This document shows positions 21,206 to 31,577 of a stretch of DNA of 64,000 bases, piece by piece. Position 1 is the stretch's first letter; each line of letters begins with the position of its first letter. The notes under the pieces are model-generated. The model saw only the letters and a list, made by a program, of their open reading frames with translations. It had not been told where the DNA came from and made no database searches. Position numbers and translations under genes: made by a program. Source of the DNA: Chlorops oryzae (taxonomy: Eukaryota; Arthropoda; Insecta; Diptera; Chloropidae); assembly GCA_020466095.1 (NCBI GenBank), contig CM035806.1, positions 112,251,401-112,315,400 of the forward strand, written 5' to 3'.

Positions 21206-21439
21206 ATGGGCGGCCAAAAATCTAAAATTCAGGATCCTAAAGCAAACGTTATAAACGAATTAGAAGTATCAACGAACATAATAAATCTTGAACCAATAGA
21301 AATTCTTTTAACCATTTTAACAGTCATTTCCTGTGTGGAATTAGCAATGAAAATATATACATTGCATAACAAATCAATTAAAAAGAAGTATGTTAGTAAA
21401 GCTAATGATTTAGACAAAATATATAATAAATTATCTTGA
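21206..21439 (+). CDS. MG-start membrane microprotein upstream of gag
   Basis: 77 codons from ATG 21206. It begins MGGQKSK, a good N-myristoylation context, and has a hydrophobic segment around residues 33-50 (ILLTILTVISCVELAM) followed by a Lys-rich stretch (KSIKKKY). It ends 3 nt before the gag ATG. Small MG-type membrane ORFs ahead of gag occur in mdg1/412-group elements as I recall them. A role in membrane targeting is inference. Confidence 0.5.
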   Translation: MGGQKSKIQDPKANVINELEVSTNIINLEPIEILLTILTVISCVELAMKIYTLHNKSIKKKYVSKANDLDKIYNKLS

Positions 21440-21442
21440 GTA

Positions 21443-22690
21443 ATGGAAAGATGGACACAGATAAGTAATTTTTTAGAAGCGGAAAAACGGAATTTTATTC
21501 GAATTAGCAAACTCTTAAATAGAAACAGATATATAAGACCAGGTACAGTTCAAAGACATTTGCAAACATTGATTGAAATTTTTAACTCAATAAGAGCTAC
21601 AATCAGTGCCAAATACGAAAAATTCACTATGGAACACAAAGATTTAGCTTTGGCAATTTTTTTGGAATTAAGAGACAAGCTATTAAAAATACTAGCAAGG
21701 TACGACATTGAGCATGAAATTTCTCATAATATTAGAGAACCAGCAGAAGTTGATTTGAGTTCCTTCGACCAGGACTCCACAAAGTTTCAATCAGAATCTG
21801 ACAATTACGAAGACGCAACAAATTTTTTAAGCCTTTTGTTTGACGATAATCCATCAACACAAATAAAAATGTCACAACCGGATTTTATAAGACTAGCATC
21901 CTCAATACTGAGCGATTTTGATGGGCGTCCTCAAAATTTGCAAGCATTCCTTGACTCTTTGGAATTACTTAAAACAGTAGTCGGAGGACACGAAGAGATA
22001 GCTGTTAATTTAATAAAAACTAAATTGAAAGGAGATTCAAGACGACTAATAACTAACGAAGCTACAATAGATGAAATAAAAATTAAATTACAATCAAAAT
22101 GTAAAGGGGAATCCACTAAAGCTTTACAAGAAAAAATTAAAAATATTAAACAAGAAAAGAAAACCGCCACGGATTTTAGCACAGAAATACGAGAACTGAC
22201 TAAGCAATTAGAAAGTGCTTACATCACAGACGGTTTAACTTCCGAATTAGCATCCACATATTCGGCACAGGTAGCGGTGGATGCATTTAAAGCAAATTCC
22301 TTGAACCCTGAAGTAAAACTGGTTATGAAAAGCGGACAGTTCAGCAGTGTCGAAGGCGCTGTTGCAAAATTCATGGAGGCTAGTAATGACGCTACCAATC
22401 ATTCAAGTAACATCATGTTCTATAACAGAAGACAGTATAGAAATTTTAATAAATACAATAATCGTGGAAGTAACTATATTGGTGGACGCGGCAACCACAA
22501 TCGTGGAAATTTGCGAGGCCGAGGTCGTTCCTATCCAAATATGAACTATGGAAATTATAATAATTTTAATAACAGAAACAACTTCAGAGGAAGAAATAGA
22601 GGCAACACCACGAATCAACCCAGTAGGAATGTTAGGTCATTGAATACTGAACAAACGACGGAAAACCTGCAAACTCCACAACAAAATTAA
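21443..22690 (+). CDS. gag: Gypsy Gag, 415 aa
   Basis: Intact frame from ATG 21443 to TAA. An alpha-helical first half and a capsid-like region (about residues 135-300, with FDGRPQNLQAFLDSLE and an interior rich in Lys/Glu). The last 80 residues are an Arg/Gly/Asn-rich tail (RRQYRNFNKYNNRGSN, GRGNHNRGNLRGRGR) that replaces the usual CCHC knuckles as RNA-binding region. It assembles the particle and packages RNA. The protease frame is open upstream across the gag end in the -1 frame, so Gag-Pol is presumably made by -1 frameshifting, though I see no canonical slippery heptamer. Confidence 0.85.
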   Translation: MERWTQISNFLEAEKRNFIRISKLLNRNRYIRPGTVQRHLQTLIEIFNSIRATISAKYEKFTMEHKDLALAIFLELRDKLLKILARYDIEHEISHNIREPAEVDLSSFDQDSTKFQSESDNYEDATNFLSLLFDDNPSTQIKMSQPDFIRLASSILSDFDGRPQNLQAFLDSLELLKTVVGGHEEIAVNLIKTKLKGDSRRLITNEATIDEIKIKLQSKCKGESTKALQEKIKNIKQEKKTATDFSTEIRELTKQLESAYITDGLTSELASTYSAQVAVDAFKANSLNPEVKLVMKSGQFSSVEGAVAKFMEASNDATNHSSNIMFYNRRQYRNFNKYNNRGSNYIGGRGNHNRGNLRGRGRSYPNMNYGNYNNFNNRNNFRGRNRGNTTNQPSRNVRSLNTEQTTENLQTPQQN

Positions 22691-23295
22691 ATAGCGCAAC
22701 AAAAACTCTTTACACATTTAATCTGCATGTCAATAGTTATATTTCTACAAAAATTCTTTTGAACAACACCATTAACACCTTTTTAATTGATACCGGAGCA
22801 GACATATCCGTCTTTAAAATTGAATCAATAGATATTTCCAGTAGAACACAAATAAATACCTTCCAAAAACTAACACTAAACGGAATAGGACAAGGTTCAA
22901 TAAGTACAATAGGCACAATAACCACAGATCTAATATGCGACGACCTATTAATTAAACATGAATTTCACATTGTAAAAGATAACTTTCCAATCCCATGCAC
23001 GGGCATACTCGGTTTAGATTTCCTTAAAAAATACAACTGTATTATAGACTACCAGCCAGATCAAGACTGGCTTGTATTAAGACCAACAGACTACCATGAA
23101 GATTTGGCCATCCCTATGCGAAATTCACCCAACATAAATTCATTAACAGTGCCCGCAAGAGCGGAAATAATTCGGTTAATTAACATCAATCAAAATGATA
23201 ATAATATTATATCTTCATTCCTCAACAAGAAATCCATCCAGGCGTATTTGTGGCCAATACAATCGCAAATAAGTCACAAACTTTTGTTAGAATAA
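22690..23295 (+). CDS. pol: Gypsy protease region (5' part of pol)
   Basis: Retroviral-type aspartic protease with LIDTGADISV (catalytic D-T-G) and a C-terminal GILGLDFL. It lies -1 relative to gag. The frame stops at 23295, but sequence continuing pol moves to another frame at about 23220-23232 (a single-base loss there). This breaks the polyprotein between protease and RT unless it is a real recoding site. It would process Gag-Pol. Confidence 0.8.
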   Translation, partial: NSATKTLYTFNLHVNSYISTKILLNNTINTFLIDTGADISVFKIESIDISSRTQINTFQKLTLNGIGQGSISTIGTITTDLICDDLLIKHEFHIVKDNFPIPCTGILGLDFLKKYNCIIDYQPDQDWLVLRPTDYHEDLAIPMRNSPNINSLTVPARAEIIRLININQNDNNIISSFLNKKSIQAYLWPIQSQISHKLLLE

Positions 23296-25952
23296 TCAAT
23301 ACGAACAGTCAAAATATAACAATCAAAAACTTGAATGTAAAAACTGAAAATTTAGAAAATTACGAAATAATCGCACCAAGAAACACAAATGAAAACTCGG
23401 AAGAAAAACTAAATAAATTGCGAAAAAATTTCCCACTATTTGCATATGAAAATCTGAATAAATTATGTACAGAATATATAGACATTTTCGCGTTAGAAAC
23501 AGAAAAAATTACAACCAATAATTTCTATAAACAGAAATTACGCCTTAACAATGATGACCCAGTCTACAGGAAAAATTATCGCATACCGCACGCACATAAA
23601 GAAGAAATTGTAAAACAGATTGATAAACTTATAAAAGATGAAATAATAGAACCATCCACATCAGAATATAATAGTCCGATTTTATTGGTACCGAAAAAAT
23701 CTCTTCCCGGAAGCAATACTAAGAGATGGAGGTTAGTAGTTGACTACAGAGAAATTAATAAAAGATTAACGGCTGACAAATTCCCACTACCAAGAATAGA
23801 CGATATTCTTGATCAACTAGGCAGAGCTAAATTTTTTTCATGTTTGGATCTTACATCCGGTTTTCACCAGATCGAACTCGATAGCGCGTCAAGAAATATA
23901 ACATCATTTTCAACAGATAATGGAAGTTACCAGTTCAAACGATTGCCTTACGGTCTCAAAATCGCGCCAAACTCATTCCAAAGAATGATGACTCTGGCAT
24001 TTGCAGGTTTATCACCCGCACAAGCATTTCTTTATATGGACGATTTGGTGGTGTTGGGATGTTCAGAAAAGCACATGCTCAGGAATTTACGTGACGTTTT
24101 TGAAATTTGCCGAAAATATAATTTGAAATTGCATCCCGAAAAATGTTTATTCTTTAACAGAGAAGTCACTTATTTAGGGCATAAATGTACTGACAAGGGT
24201 ATTTTGCCCGACGAAAGCAAATATGACACCATATTAAACTATCCTACCCCCAAAAAGGCAGACGAAGTAAAAAGATTCGTCGCATTTTGCAATTATTACA
24301 GAAGATTTATAGAAAATTTCGCTAGGTATTCAAGAGTTCTAACAAGATTATGCAGAAAAAACGTACCTTTTGAGTGGACAGATGAATGTAAACAATCATT
24401 TCAGTATTTAAAAAATTCATTACTACAACCACAAATATTACCATACCCCGATTTTAATAGAAATTTTTATATCACAACAGACGCAAGCGGATTTGCCTGC
24501 GGAGCGGTGCTAGCACAGCAGTATGATGATAAACAATTACCCATAGCATATGCATCACGCTCATTTACAAAGGGTGAATGTAATAAATCGACAATAGAAA
24601 AAGAATTAGCAGCAATACATTGGGCAATAAATTACTTTCGACCATACATATATGGCAAGAGATTTTTCATAAAAACAGATCATCGCCCTCTTACATACTT
24701 ATTTTCAATGAAGAACCCATCTTCAAAATTAACACGCATTCGATTAGATTTAGAAGAGTATGACTTTGTGGTGGAGTATATAGCAGGAAAGGAAAACTAT
24801 GTAGCGGATGCGCTATCCCGCATAGATATTAATGATTTTAAGAAAATGACACAAAATATTGAGACAAAAATCTCAGTAATCACTAGATCAAAAAGCAAAA
24901 AAGAGACTAAAAAGGAAAACGAAAATTTAAGTGTTAAGGAAGAAAAGCCCAAAATATATGAAGCGCTATACAAATATGAAGTAAAAAGACACGTCCAGCT
25001 CATCTTCACCCCACCAAAACTAGTTTTGAGAAAAGGAAAGAGGATTAGTAGCTTTATTTATATTGATGACCTTTTTGTTAATGAAAAAGTTGACTTAGGC
25101 CAACTATTTTCTAGGCTTAACGCAAAAGCCGATAAGTTAGGCATCAAAAAATTACAAATTTCCATGGAAGATAAATTATTCGAATATATAAACATAGATG
25201 AATTTAAAGAAAAGGGCAATAATACACTTAAGCAACTGATCATTGCAATAACTCCCAGAATTAATCATGTTACGGACAAAGAATCCATACAAAAGATACT
25301 TAGAAAATTCCACGATGATCCTGTTAATGGTGGCCACCCAGGTATCAATCGAACGAGTAATAAAATAAAACAATATTACCAGTGGAAAAACATGTCACGA
25401 GACATTAAAAAATACGTTAAACAATGCATACACTGCAACAAAAGCAAAATAGTGAAGCATAATAGAGACCCCATGACAATTACTGACACTCCTAGTAAAC
25501 CTTTCCAAATAATACAGATTGACACAATAGGACCATTACCAACATCAGAAAATGGGAATGAATACGCTATTACAATTTTATGCGATTTATCAAAATATCT
25601 GGTTACAATTCCAGTAGCTAGCAAACATGCTAAAACAATAGCAAAGGGAATTTTTGATAATTTCATCCTCACTTTTGGTCAAGTTAACTCAATTATTACC
25701 GATATGGGAACGGAATATAAAAATTCAGTATTTGAAGAATTATGCAAACTATTGAATATCGAACATCGAACGTCGACACCGTATCATCATCAAACGTTAG
25801 GCTCAGTAGAACGAGTACATCGAACATTTAACGAATACGTACGTACTTATATATCAGTAGAAAAAACTGATTGGGATGAGTGGTTAAATATTTCACTTAT
25901 TGTTATAACACAACCCCATCTACAGCACATGGCTACTGCCCGTTCGAATTAG
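23223..25952 (+). CDS. pol: Gypsy RT, RNase H and integrase core
   Basis: RT: PSTSEYNSPILLVPKK, LDLTSGFHQIEL, catalytic YMDDLVVLG. RNase H: ITTDASGFACGAVLAQ, TDHRPLTYLF. Integrase: a zinc-binding HHCC domain (HPGINRTSNKIKQYY, CIHCNKSK), then catalytic IDTIGPLP, ITDMGTEY and GSVERVHRTFNEY (D, D, E). At about 25885-25895 the true frame shifts by one base, so this ORF ends in unrelated residues at 25952, and the integrase C-terminus continues in the next frame. It converts RNA to cDNA and inserts it. Confidence 0.88.
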   Translation, partial: QQEIHPGVFVANTIANKSQTFVRIINTNSQNITIKNLNVKTENLENYEIIAPRNTNENSEEKLNKLRKNFPLFAYENLNKLCTEYIDIFALETEKITTNNFYKQKLRLNNDDPVYRKNYRIPHAHKEEIVKQIDKLIKDEIIEPSTSEYNSPILLVPKKSLPGSNTKRWRLVVDYREINKRLTADKFPLPRIDDILDQLGRAKFFSCLDLTSGFHQIELDSASRNITSFSTDNGSYQFKRLPYGLKIAPNSFQRMMTLAFAGLSPAQAFLYMDDLVVLGCSEKHMLRNLRDVFEICRKYNLKLHPEKCLFFNREVTYLGHKCTDKGILPDESKYDTILNYPTPKKADEVKRFVAFCNYYRRFIENFARYSRVLTRLCRKNVPFEWTDECKQSFQYLKNSLLQPQILPYPDFNRNFYITTDASGFACGAVLAQQYDDKQLPIAYASRSFTKGECNKSTIEKELAAIHWAINYFRPYIYGKRFFIKTDHRPLTYLFSMKNPSSKLTRIRLDLEEYDFVVEYIAGKENYVADALSRIDINDFKKMTQNIETKISVITRSKSKKETKKENENLSVKEEKPKIYEALYKYEVKRHVQLIFTPPKLVLRKGKRISSFIYIDDLFVNEKVDLGQLFSRLNAKADKLGIKKLQISMEDKLFEYINIDEFKEKGNNTLKQLIIAITPRINHVTDKESIQKILRKFHDDPVNGGHPGINRTSNKIKQYYQWKNMSRDIKKYVKQCIHCNKSKIVKHNRDPMTITDTPSKPFQIIQIDTIGPLPTSENGNEYAITILCDLSKYLVTIPVASKHAKTIAKGIFDNFILTFGQVNSIITDMGTEYKNSVFEELCKLLNIEHRTSTPYHHQTLGSVERVHRTFNEYVRTYISVEKTDWDEWLNISLIVITQPHLQHMATARSN

Positions 25953-26320
25953 TTTTCGGTAAAAAACCACCCAAGTATGAATTTCTATCACATACAACAA
26001 TTGAGCCAATCTACAATCATGAGGCATATAATAAGGAAGTTAAATTTAGACTCCAAATAGCACAAGAAAGAGCTCACAGAATATTGCAACAAAGCAAGTT
26101 AAATACAAAAAATTATTATGATAAAAATGTAAATAGTATAAACATAAAGATAGGAGATTTAGTTTTGGTTAAGGATGACACAGGTCATAAATTAGACAAT
26201 GCATACAGGGGCCCTTATAGTGTTGAAAAGATAGATGATAGAAATAATTTTCATTTAAAATGTAATAATAAAACTATAATTATACATAAGATTAGACTTA
26301 AGCTATTCAATAAAGAATAA
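25880..26320 (+). CDS. pol: Gypsy integrase C-terminal part, after frameshift
   Basis: Continues the integrase: YNTTPSTAHGYCPFELVFG, typical of the end of the catalytic core. Then comes a GPY/F-like module (GDLVLVKDD, YRGPYSVEKI) and a stop at 26320. It overlaps the preceding frame, and one missing base near 25890 explains the break. Confidence 0.8.
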   Translation: MVKYFTYCYNTTPSTAHGYCPFELVFGKKPPKYEFLSHTTIEPIYNHEAYNKEVKFRLQIAQERAHRILQQSKLNTKNYYDKNVNSINIKIGDLVLVKDDTGHKLDNAYRGPYSVEKIDDRNNFHLKCNNKTIIIHKIRLKLFNKE

Positions 26321-26331
26321 AACCAAATAAA

Positions 26332-26368
<37 letters not shown>

Positions 26369-26469
26369 CATATATATATTAATAAAGATACAAGATACAC
26401 ATACCTATATACACATATTTAAAATTGTGAAACCTTAGAATGATCATACAGTTGTAAAATCATTCTTTT

Positions 26470-26482
26470 AAAGGAAGGGAGG
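26470..26482 (+). other. Polypurine tract
   Basis: aaaggaagggagg immediately before the 3' LTR, the usual primer for plus-strand DNA. An A-run of more than 30 (about 26331-26363) lies upstream. Confidence 0.75.
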
Positions 26483-26958
26483 TGTGGTGAACGAATGACA
26501 TATCAAAGCATAAAGAACAAACGCACTGAAGTCGCCGAACCTCACGCGGCGCAAAAGCATAATAAACAAATGTACTCAGAATGCCGAAGCTCACGCGGCG
26601 CATCATATTTCCAACTTGGTTCATTGCGCTTCGCACAAGTCTTATGATCGCGATAAGCACAGTACAATTTAAAGTCACTGAACCCCAAAAGTGCATAGCG
26701 TTTGGAATGCACTTGTTGATTCAATAAACAATACTTCGATGCATTTGGTGCGGTTAGATTCATTGACCACTTTTGCATGAAAATCGATATGTTCATTTAT
26801 CGCCGAATTTCCCTTGCTTTGAATATTGCAGACGTAAGTTATTTTGTTTAAGAAACCTTTATTTAAGCATTTTTGTAAACATCCAAAATAGTATAAAAAC
26901 GAAACATTTTGAATAAAGAAATCAGTCAGAACTTACTACTCAACCTGTTTTGACTTCA
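26483..26958 (+). repeat. Gypsy 3' LTR
   Basis: 476 bp, tgtggtgaac to gacttca, matching the 5' LTR throughout my comparison. Followed by the atag duplication. Confidence 0.92.
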
Positions 26959-27143
26959 ATAGTAAACAATACAAAAGGCTCAGTTCAAATTCTGTTCATT
27001 TTTAAAGTTTAAATTGGTTTTAGCTTTAAAGATAGGTTTAAAATAGAATTTAAGTTTTATGTTTTTTAAGCCAGTTTTACCAACATACACAATTCGAACT
27101 GAAATATACATATGAACGAGCGAAGAATATACCAAAAATAAAA

Positions 27144-27639
27144 ATTCGTTTTTGTCATTTTCAGCGAAAATCCTCATAAAATTAGAACGACGCAACGGTT
27201 TTTTTTTTGTTTTAGGCTCAAAACTTTTTCAATTGATTGTTCTTTCATTCAAAGTATTAAGACCTGGAATACCAGCCTTGGTTCGGAAATTATAACCATT
27301 TGAATTTCAAGTTTTTAAACAAAATCGCTAAAAATTGGAAATCAGCATCGCGTTTTTTGCCCTATAGCTTCCAAGTTACTGAATCAATTCCAAATTTGTG
27401 TAAAAAGGATATGTTGCGTTGTCATTCCTCTTTCATATGAGTACCAAAAACTTTGAAATCGGTTAAGGCATATAGGGTATACGACCTCATTATTGACATA
27501 GACTATAGGTAAAAATGTCAAAAACTGTTATTTAACGATTTCTCAAAAACTTGACGTGATAGAGAAAAACGGGTACCAGATTCGGAATCAGCACGAAAAA
27601 TTCCTATAGGGTCGCTATCCAGTTTTTCTGGTCCAAAAG
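27144..27639 (-). repeat. Long inverted repeat arm D2
   Basis: Reverse complement of 18688-19182 with a handful of differences (for example the A-run near 27190 and one base in the ggtatacgacctc segment). It forms the right end of the interrupted DNA transposon together with D1. Confidence 0.75.
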
Positions 27640-27744
27640 TTGGCCTTTATTTGTAAACTTGTGATATTATTTTGATTAAAAAAAAAACATATTTAACTTT
27701 TGTAATACAAAAAGGAAAATTGTTTCTTAACTGACTAGAAATAT

Positions 27745-28578
27745 AAACAAGTAAGGGTGTTATAGTCATGGGAGCCTGACAATAGAATACCCGACACAGA
27801 TACACATGTTCAAATAATTTCTAATATCAGGAGGTGTTTAAGACCATAAGGGGCCCCATATACCGACTTTTGATAGATTTCTTTATGAAAACTGCCCCTT
27901 TGCCACGCCCACTTTTTCAATTTTTGTTGAGCTATAATCGGAGGCTTAAATATACGCTCAATCTTTAAGTTTCATTAAAACATTTCGAAAAAAACAGATT
28001 TTAAGGCAGTATTGGGATTTTTGTGACAGACCCTAGTACTGGAGGTACCCCTAAAAATGGACCGATCAAGGAAATTTTTTAAAAGAATGTTTAAGGCTAC
28101 AAAGGAATAATAAGTGCCAAATTTCGTTCAAGTCCCATTTGAATTTCGGGTGTAGGAGCCAATATTCGATAACCGCCCTTCTGCCACGCCCACTTTTTGA
28201 ATTTGTGGAAATAAAATTGCTGGCCTCTAAATATGATCAAATATCAAATTTCATCAAAATATCTTGAGAAACTTAGATTTTAGAGCAGTTTGTGTGATTT
28301 TCGTAACAGATCCTAGTACTGGATGTACCCCTAAAAATGGTCTAACCGGGTCGAACATGTGCCCGTGAGCACGCATACCAAATTTTGTCGAGAAAGCTCA
28401 ACTCCTTCGATAAGATAACTGTACACAGACAGACGGACAGACAGACGGACTAAATCGAATCTCCTGGTGACGCTGATCATTTCTATATATATTTTGTATA
28501 GTCTATCTCGACTGGTTCTGGGTGTTACACACAACCACACAAACGCAATATACTCTCGACACAGAGTGTGTCGGGTAC
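27745..28578 (+). repeat. Dispersed fly repeat, copy B
   Basis: Starts aaacaagtaagggtgttata, contains the 'actggaggtacccc' and agacggacagacagacgg motifs, and ends at the palindrome cgacacagagtgtgtcg. It is the reverse-oriented counterpart of copy A, so A-D1-[Gypsy]-D2-B is symmetric. Confidence 0.65.
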
Positions 28579-29461
28579 AAAAAATGCACCAAAATGAAAT
28601 GAAAAAAAAAAATTGAGGCTTATACTCTTCAGCCTAGCTTAAACTTTTTGATGGTTTAAACTTTCAAATGATAGTCGCTATGAGAGTTTAAACCAGGTTT
28701 ATTAATTTTGTATCAAAATTTTTGAAAAATTCTAAAAAAGCAAAGGAAGTTTAGGTTGATGACATTCAAAAGATAAATTTTCAAGAGGGCTGTTAAAGGA
28801 ACAATTTAGTCTAAAATGTTATTTCAAAAACCAAAAACAGGATGCTGTTAAAGCGAATGTGCACCTAAGTTGAATGCAGCTAAAAGAGAAATTGTCATAC
28901 AAATACAGACAACAAAGCTGCCGTAGAATATTTTTGTGCAGGCATGCTACTTACTAGTGATGTTACGGATGTGTTTTTTAAACATTCGCGATTGCGAATG
29001 CAAATGCGACTATCTGTCGCCGATATTCTCGAATACGATTGCGAATGTTCAGTTTTAAATTAAGCACCACTTATCTATGCTTTGGTATTGACAGCTGACG
29101 TGCCGTGTAAGCCCCATATATTTTTTGTTAGACTGCTGCCCAATGAGCCAAAAAAAGAAGTTATTTAATTAATCTGTTTTCGTAAGTAAAATGAAATTAA
29201 ATTTGTTCTTCAAGCCTTTTTTGAATAACTTTCAAATATTGTTAGAATTCTACAAATCAACACACATATCAAATCAATCTACATAAAAGAAAACTATAGC
29301 ATCCAGAGGATTTGTATATTTTTCGGACGTTGATATTCGTCAAACGTTCGCATAAAATTTTGCGAATGCGAATACGAATGTCCTGAAATATACGAATATT
29401 CGCGAATGCGAATTGCTCTACGCTCTAAAGCAGCAAGTAAATTTACTATACCAAACACATG
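28579..29461. other. Non-coding AT-rich region
   Basis: No gene seen. From about 28960 to 29420 there are many gcgaatgcgaa/ttcgcattcgc motifs in both orientations, suggesting a small fold-back type element. I could not fix its ends. Confidence 0.35.
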
Positions 29462-29830
29462 TAGAAACAAGTAAGAAACCTAAAGTCGGTCAAGCCCGAC
29501 TTTAAAATACCCAGCGTCCCGACATTATTGGCGCATAATGTTACGAAAAATCTCCATTTCTGGGCGTGGCTGTGGGCGGGCCACATAAATTTTTTTCTTA
29601 CACCTTTCATTCGCCTTTATCAACCTGTGTTTCGAATTTGAAGCTTATACGCCTTTTACTTCAGAATTTAAAAAAAATCTCAATTTGTGGGCGTGTCAGT
29701 GAGCGGGCCACATACATTTTTTCCTACACCTTTCACTTGCCTTGGTCAACCCAAAGAGCATATATTACTATATGTGGCACTCCCAACAACAACCGAATTA
29801 GTGATGCTAGAATGTTTTAAGTACTCACTC
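29462..29830. repeat. Second ACAAGTAAG-type fly repeat with 125-bp internal duplication
   Basis: Begins aaacaagtaagaaac followed by a hairpin (agtcgg-tcaag-cccgact), the same architecture as the A/B/C family but a different sequence. Two units of about 125 bp (gggcgtggctgtgggcgggc near 29563 and gggcgtgtcagtgagcgggc near 29690) follow. Short frames here are repeat-derived. Confidence 0.55.
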
Positions 29831-30085
29831 AATTTTGTAACTAAGCATTCTTGCGTTGAAATTTTTTAATGTTTTCTTTTTAGTATACAACCTTTTAGGT
29901 TTTCGATGAAAGATTATGCAATACTGTGCACTTTTCAAGAGAGGAGTTCGAAAAATAAGTAGTTTTTGTTTTAATTTTAGCATGATTTGTTATAAGTACT
30001 TGAGCCATTAGTTTGGTATCGAGCTAGAATTTTTTCTACATCACTGAAAAGTTCACATCAGCTGTTCTGTTTTGTAAACAAACAT

Positions 30086-30252
30086 TCGAATTCAGTTTCA
30101 TACTGAATCATTTCTGTTGCTTCGCGAATGCTAAAATAAAAAACCCGAATTTTTGTGATTGCTAAATTTCTTTCGCTGGGAGCTAGAGCTCAGTATCGCT
30201 AGCAAACAAATTTTTGTTCGGCGTGAGACATCTATATATTATTTGATTAGTG
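30086..30252 (+). repeat. Dispersed repeat E, copy 1
   Basis: About 167 bp from cgaattcagtttcatactga to atttgattagtg, nearly identical to 36704-36870. The sequence that follows here (gaacgagcgcctgaacgaaa, to about 30320) recurs in reverse complement at 45545-45605. Confidence 0.75.
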
Positions 30253-30320
30253 CTTATATGCATGAACGAGCGCCTGAACGAAAAATCAGTGCGAACGAAT
30301 TGACGTTTAGGCCGCATTTT

Positions 30321-31289
30321 GTCATAAATAGTTATATTTTACGTTTAAAATTATTTATTGCATGCGCTTATTTTCAACTCTTTTATTTTTAATTTTATAT
30401 TGCATATTCATAATTTAAGAAATATGTTTTTATTAACCCCTTTCTTCATTGGTCCATTGCCAAGTAAAATATATTCAATTTCGTCAACTTTGAAATAAGT
30501 ACAATATGTGAATTCAATTTTAAAATCTTATATTGGCTTTTGTTAAAAAATATGAGCCGTTATTTTTGCAGATATAAATTTTTTATGAACGATTTTTTCT
30601 TTAGAAAAACATTCGGAAAAGGTCCCTTTTTGTCATTAAATTTATTTTTATAAAAATTAATATCCAATCAAAACATGAAACGAATTTATATTTTAAGAAC
30701 TTCAAAATAACTATTCCGGAAAGAAAATAACATGTTAAACAGTTTTCAATAATTCAAAAAATTTAATTTTCTGTACGAAAAAACTTACAGTGGTCCAAAA
30801 TGGGTTAAAGGCACATATTCCTACGTAACAATTTGAAATCTACCTAGTCCATATTGCATTCATATTTTGATGGAATAACATTTATACTTAATAAAATCAT
30901 GATATGGAAATTTTCTGTGGTATTTTTATACCCAGCGTAAGCCGGGTATATGAATTTTTTAGCGAAACTCGGAACTGCTGGAACTAAGCTCCGGCGATAT
31001 AAACAAATATAAATCTTCTTGATCCGGATCAAAAACTGAATCGATTTAGACATGTCCGTCTGTCTGTCCATCCGACCGATATGGTCCTCTATATTTGGTT
31101 TGTGAAAACTTCTGTACAGAAAGGAAAAATATAATCCGCCAATATTGTCTAGGCTGTGTATTTAGCTTTCGTGATTGTTTAAAGTCAACTTTACTTATTC
31201 TGCATGAGCATAAACCGTTGTTCCAATTGCGCTTTTATTGCGGATCAGTTCTGCATATTAACTGTGATCTTATAACAAAGGAAACACAA
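30321..31289. other. Non-coding; part of another fly repeat
   Basis: AT-rich. At 30930-31090 there is a block with tacccagcgtaagccgggta (hairpin) and catgtccgtctgtctgtcc, hallmarks of fly dispersed repeats. No gene seen. Confidence 0.4.
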
Positions 31290-31577
31290 AATAAGTAAGG
31301 GTGTTATAGTCAGGTGAGCCTGACAATAAAATATCCGACACAGACACACATGTTGAAAAAATTTCTAAGCCACGACCAAAAACTTTGAAAAAAAATTTTT
31401 CGCAGTCTGATTTTGAGGCAGTTTTGGGATTTTTGTGACAGACCCTAGTACTGGAGGTACCCTTAATAATGGTCCCATCGAGTTCTTTTTATTTCTCGGA
31501 CTTGTTATTTCTTATGTCTCAGTGAAAAATCATACCAAATTTCGTCAGCATAGCTCAACTCCTTCGATAAGAAAAAG
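31290..31577 (+). repeat. Dispersed fly repeat, copy C (partial)
   Basis: Starts aagtaagggtgttatagtca with the gtcagg-tgag-cctgac hairpin and keeps only the first third and an internal piece of the A/B sequence (tactggaggtaccc, then caactccttcgataag). Truncated. Confidence 0.6.

Larger units (their letters stand above)
19571..26958 (+). mobile_element. mdg1-like Ty3/Gypsy LTR retrotransposon, complete
   Basis: A 7,388-bp element with two 476-bp LTRs (TG...CA) and a 4-bp TSD atag (19567-19570, 26959-26962). The LTRs look identical wherever I compared them, which points to recent insertion. Order: LTR, primer site, tandem-repeat leader, three small ORFs, gag, protease, RT/RNase H/integrase, polypurine tract, LTR. 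Pol carries two single-base frame breaks (near 23225 and near 25890). Otherwise the element is whole. mdg1/412 affinity is inferred from gene order, Gly/Arg/Asn-rich Gag without knuckles, and the extra upstream ORFs. Confidence 0.92.

Noticed and set aside
30159..30392. 77-codon frame
   Set aside because: It starts inside repeat E and is not retained in the second copy at 36704-36870.
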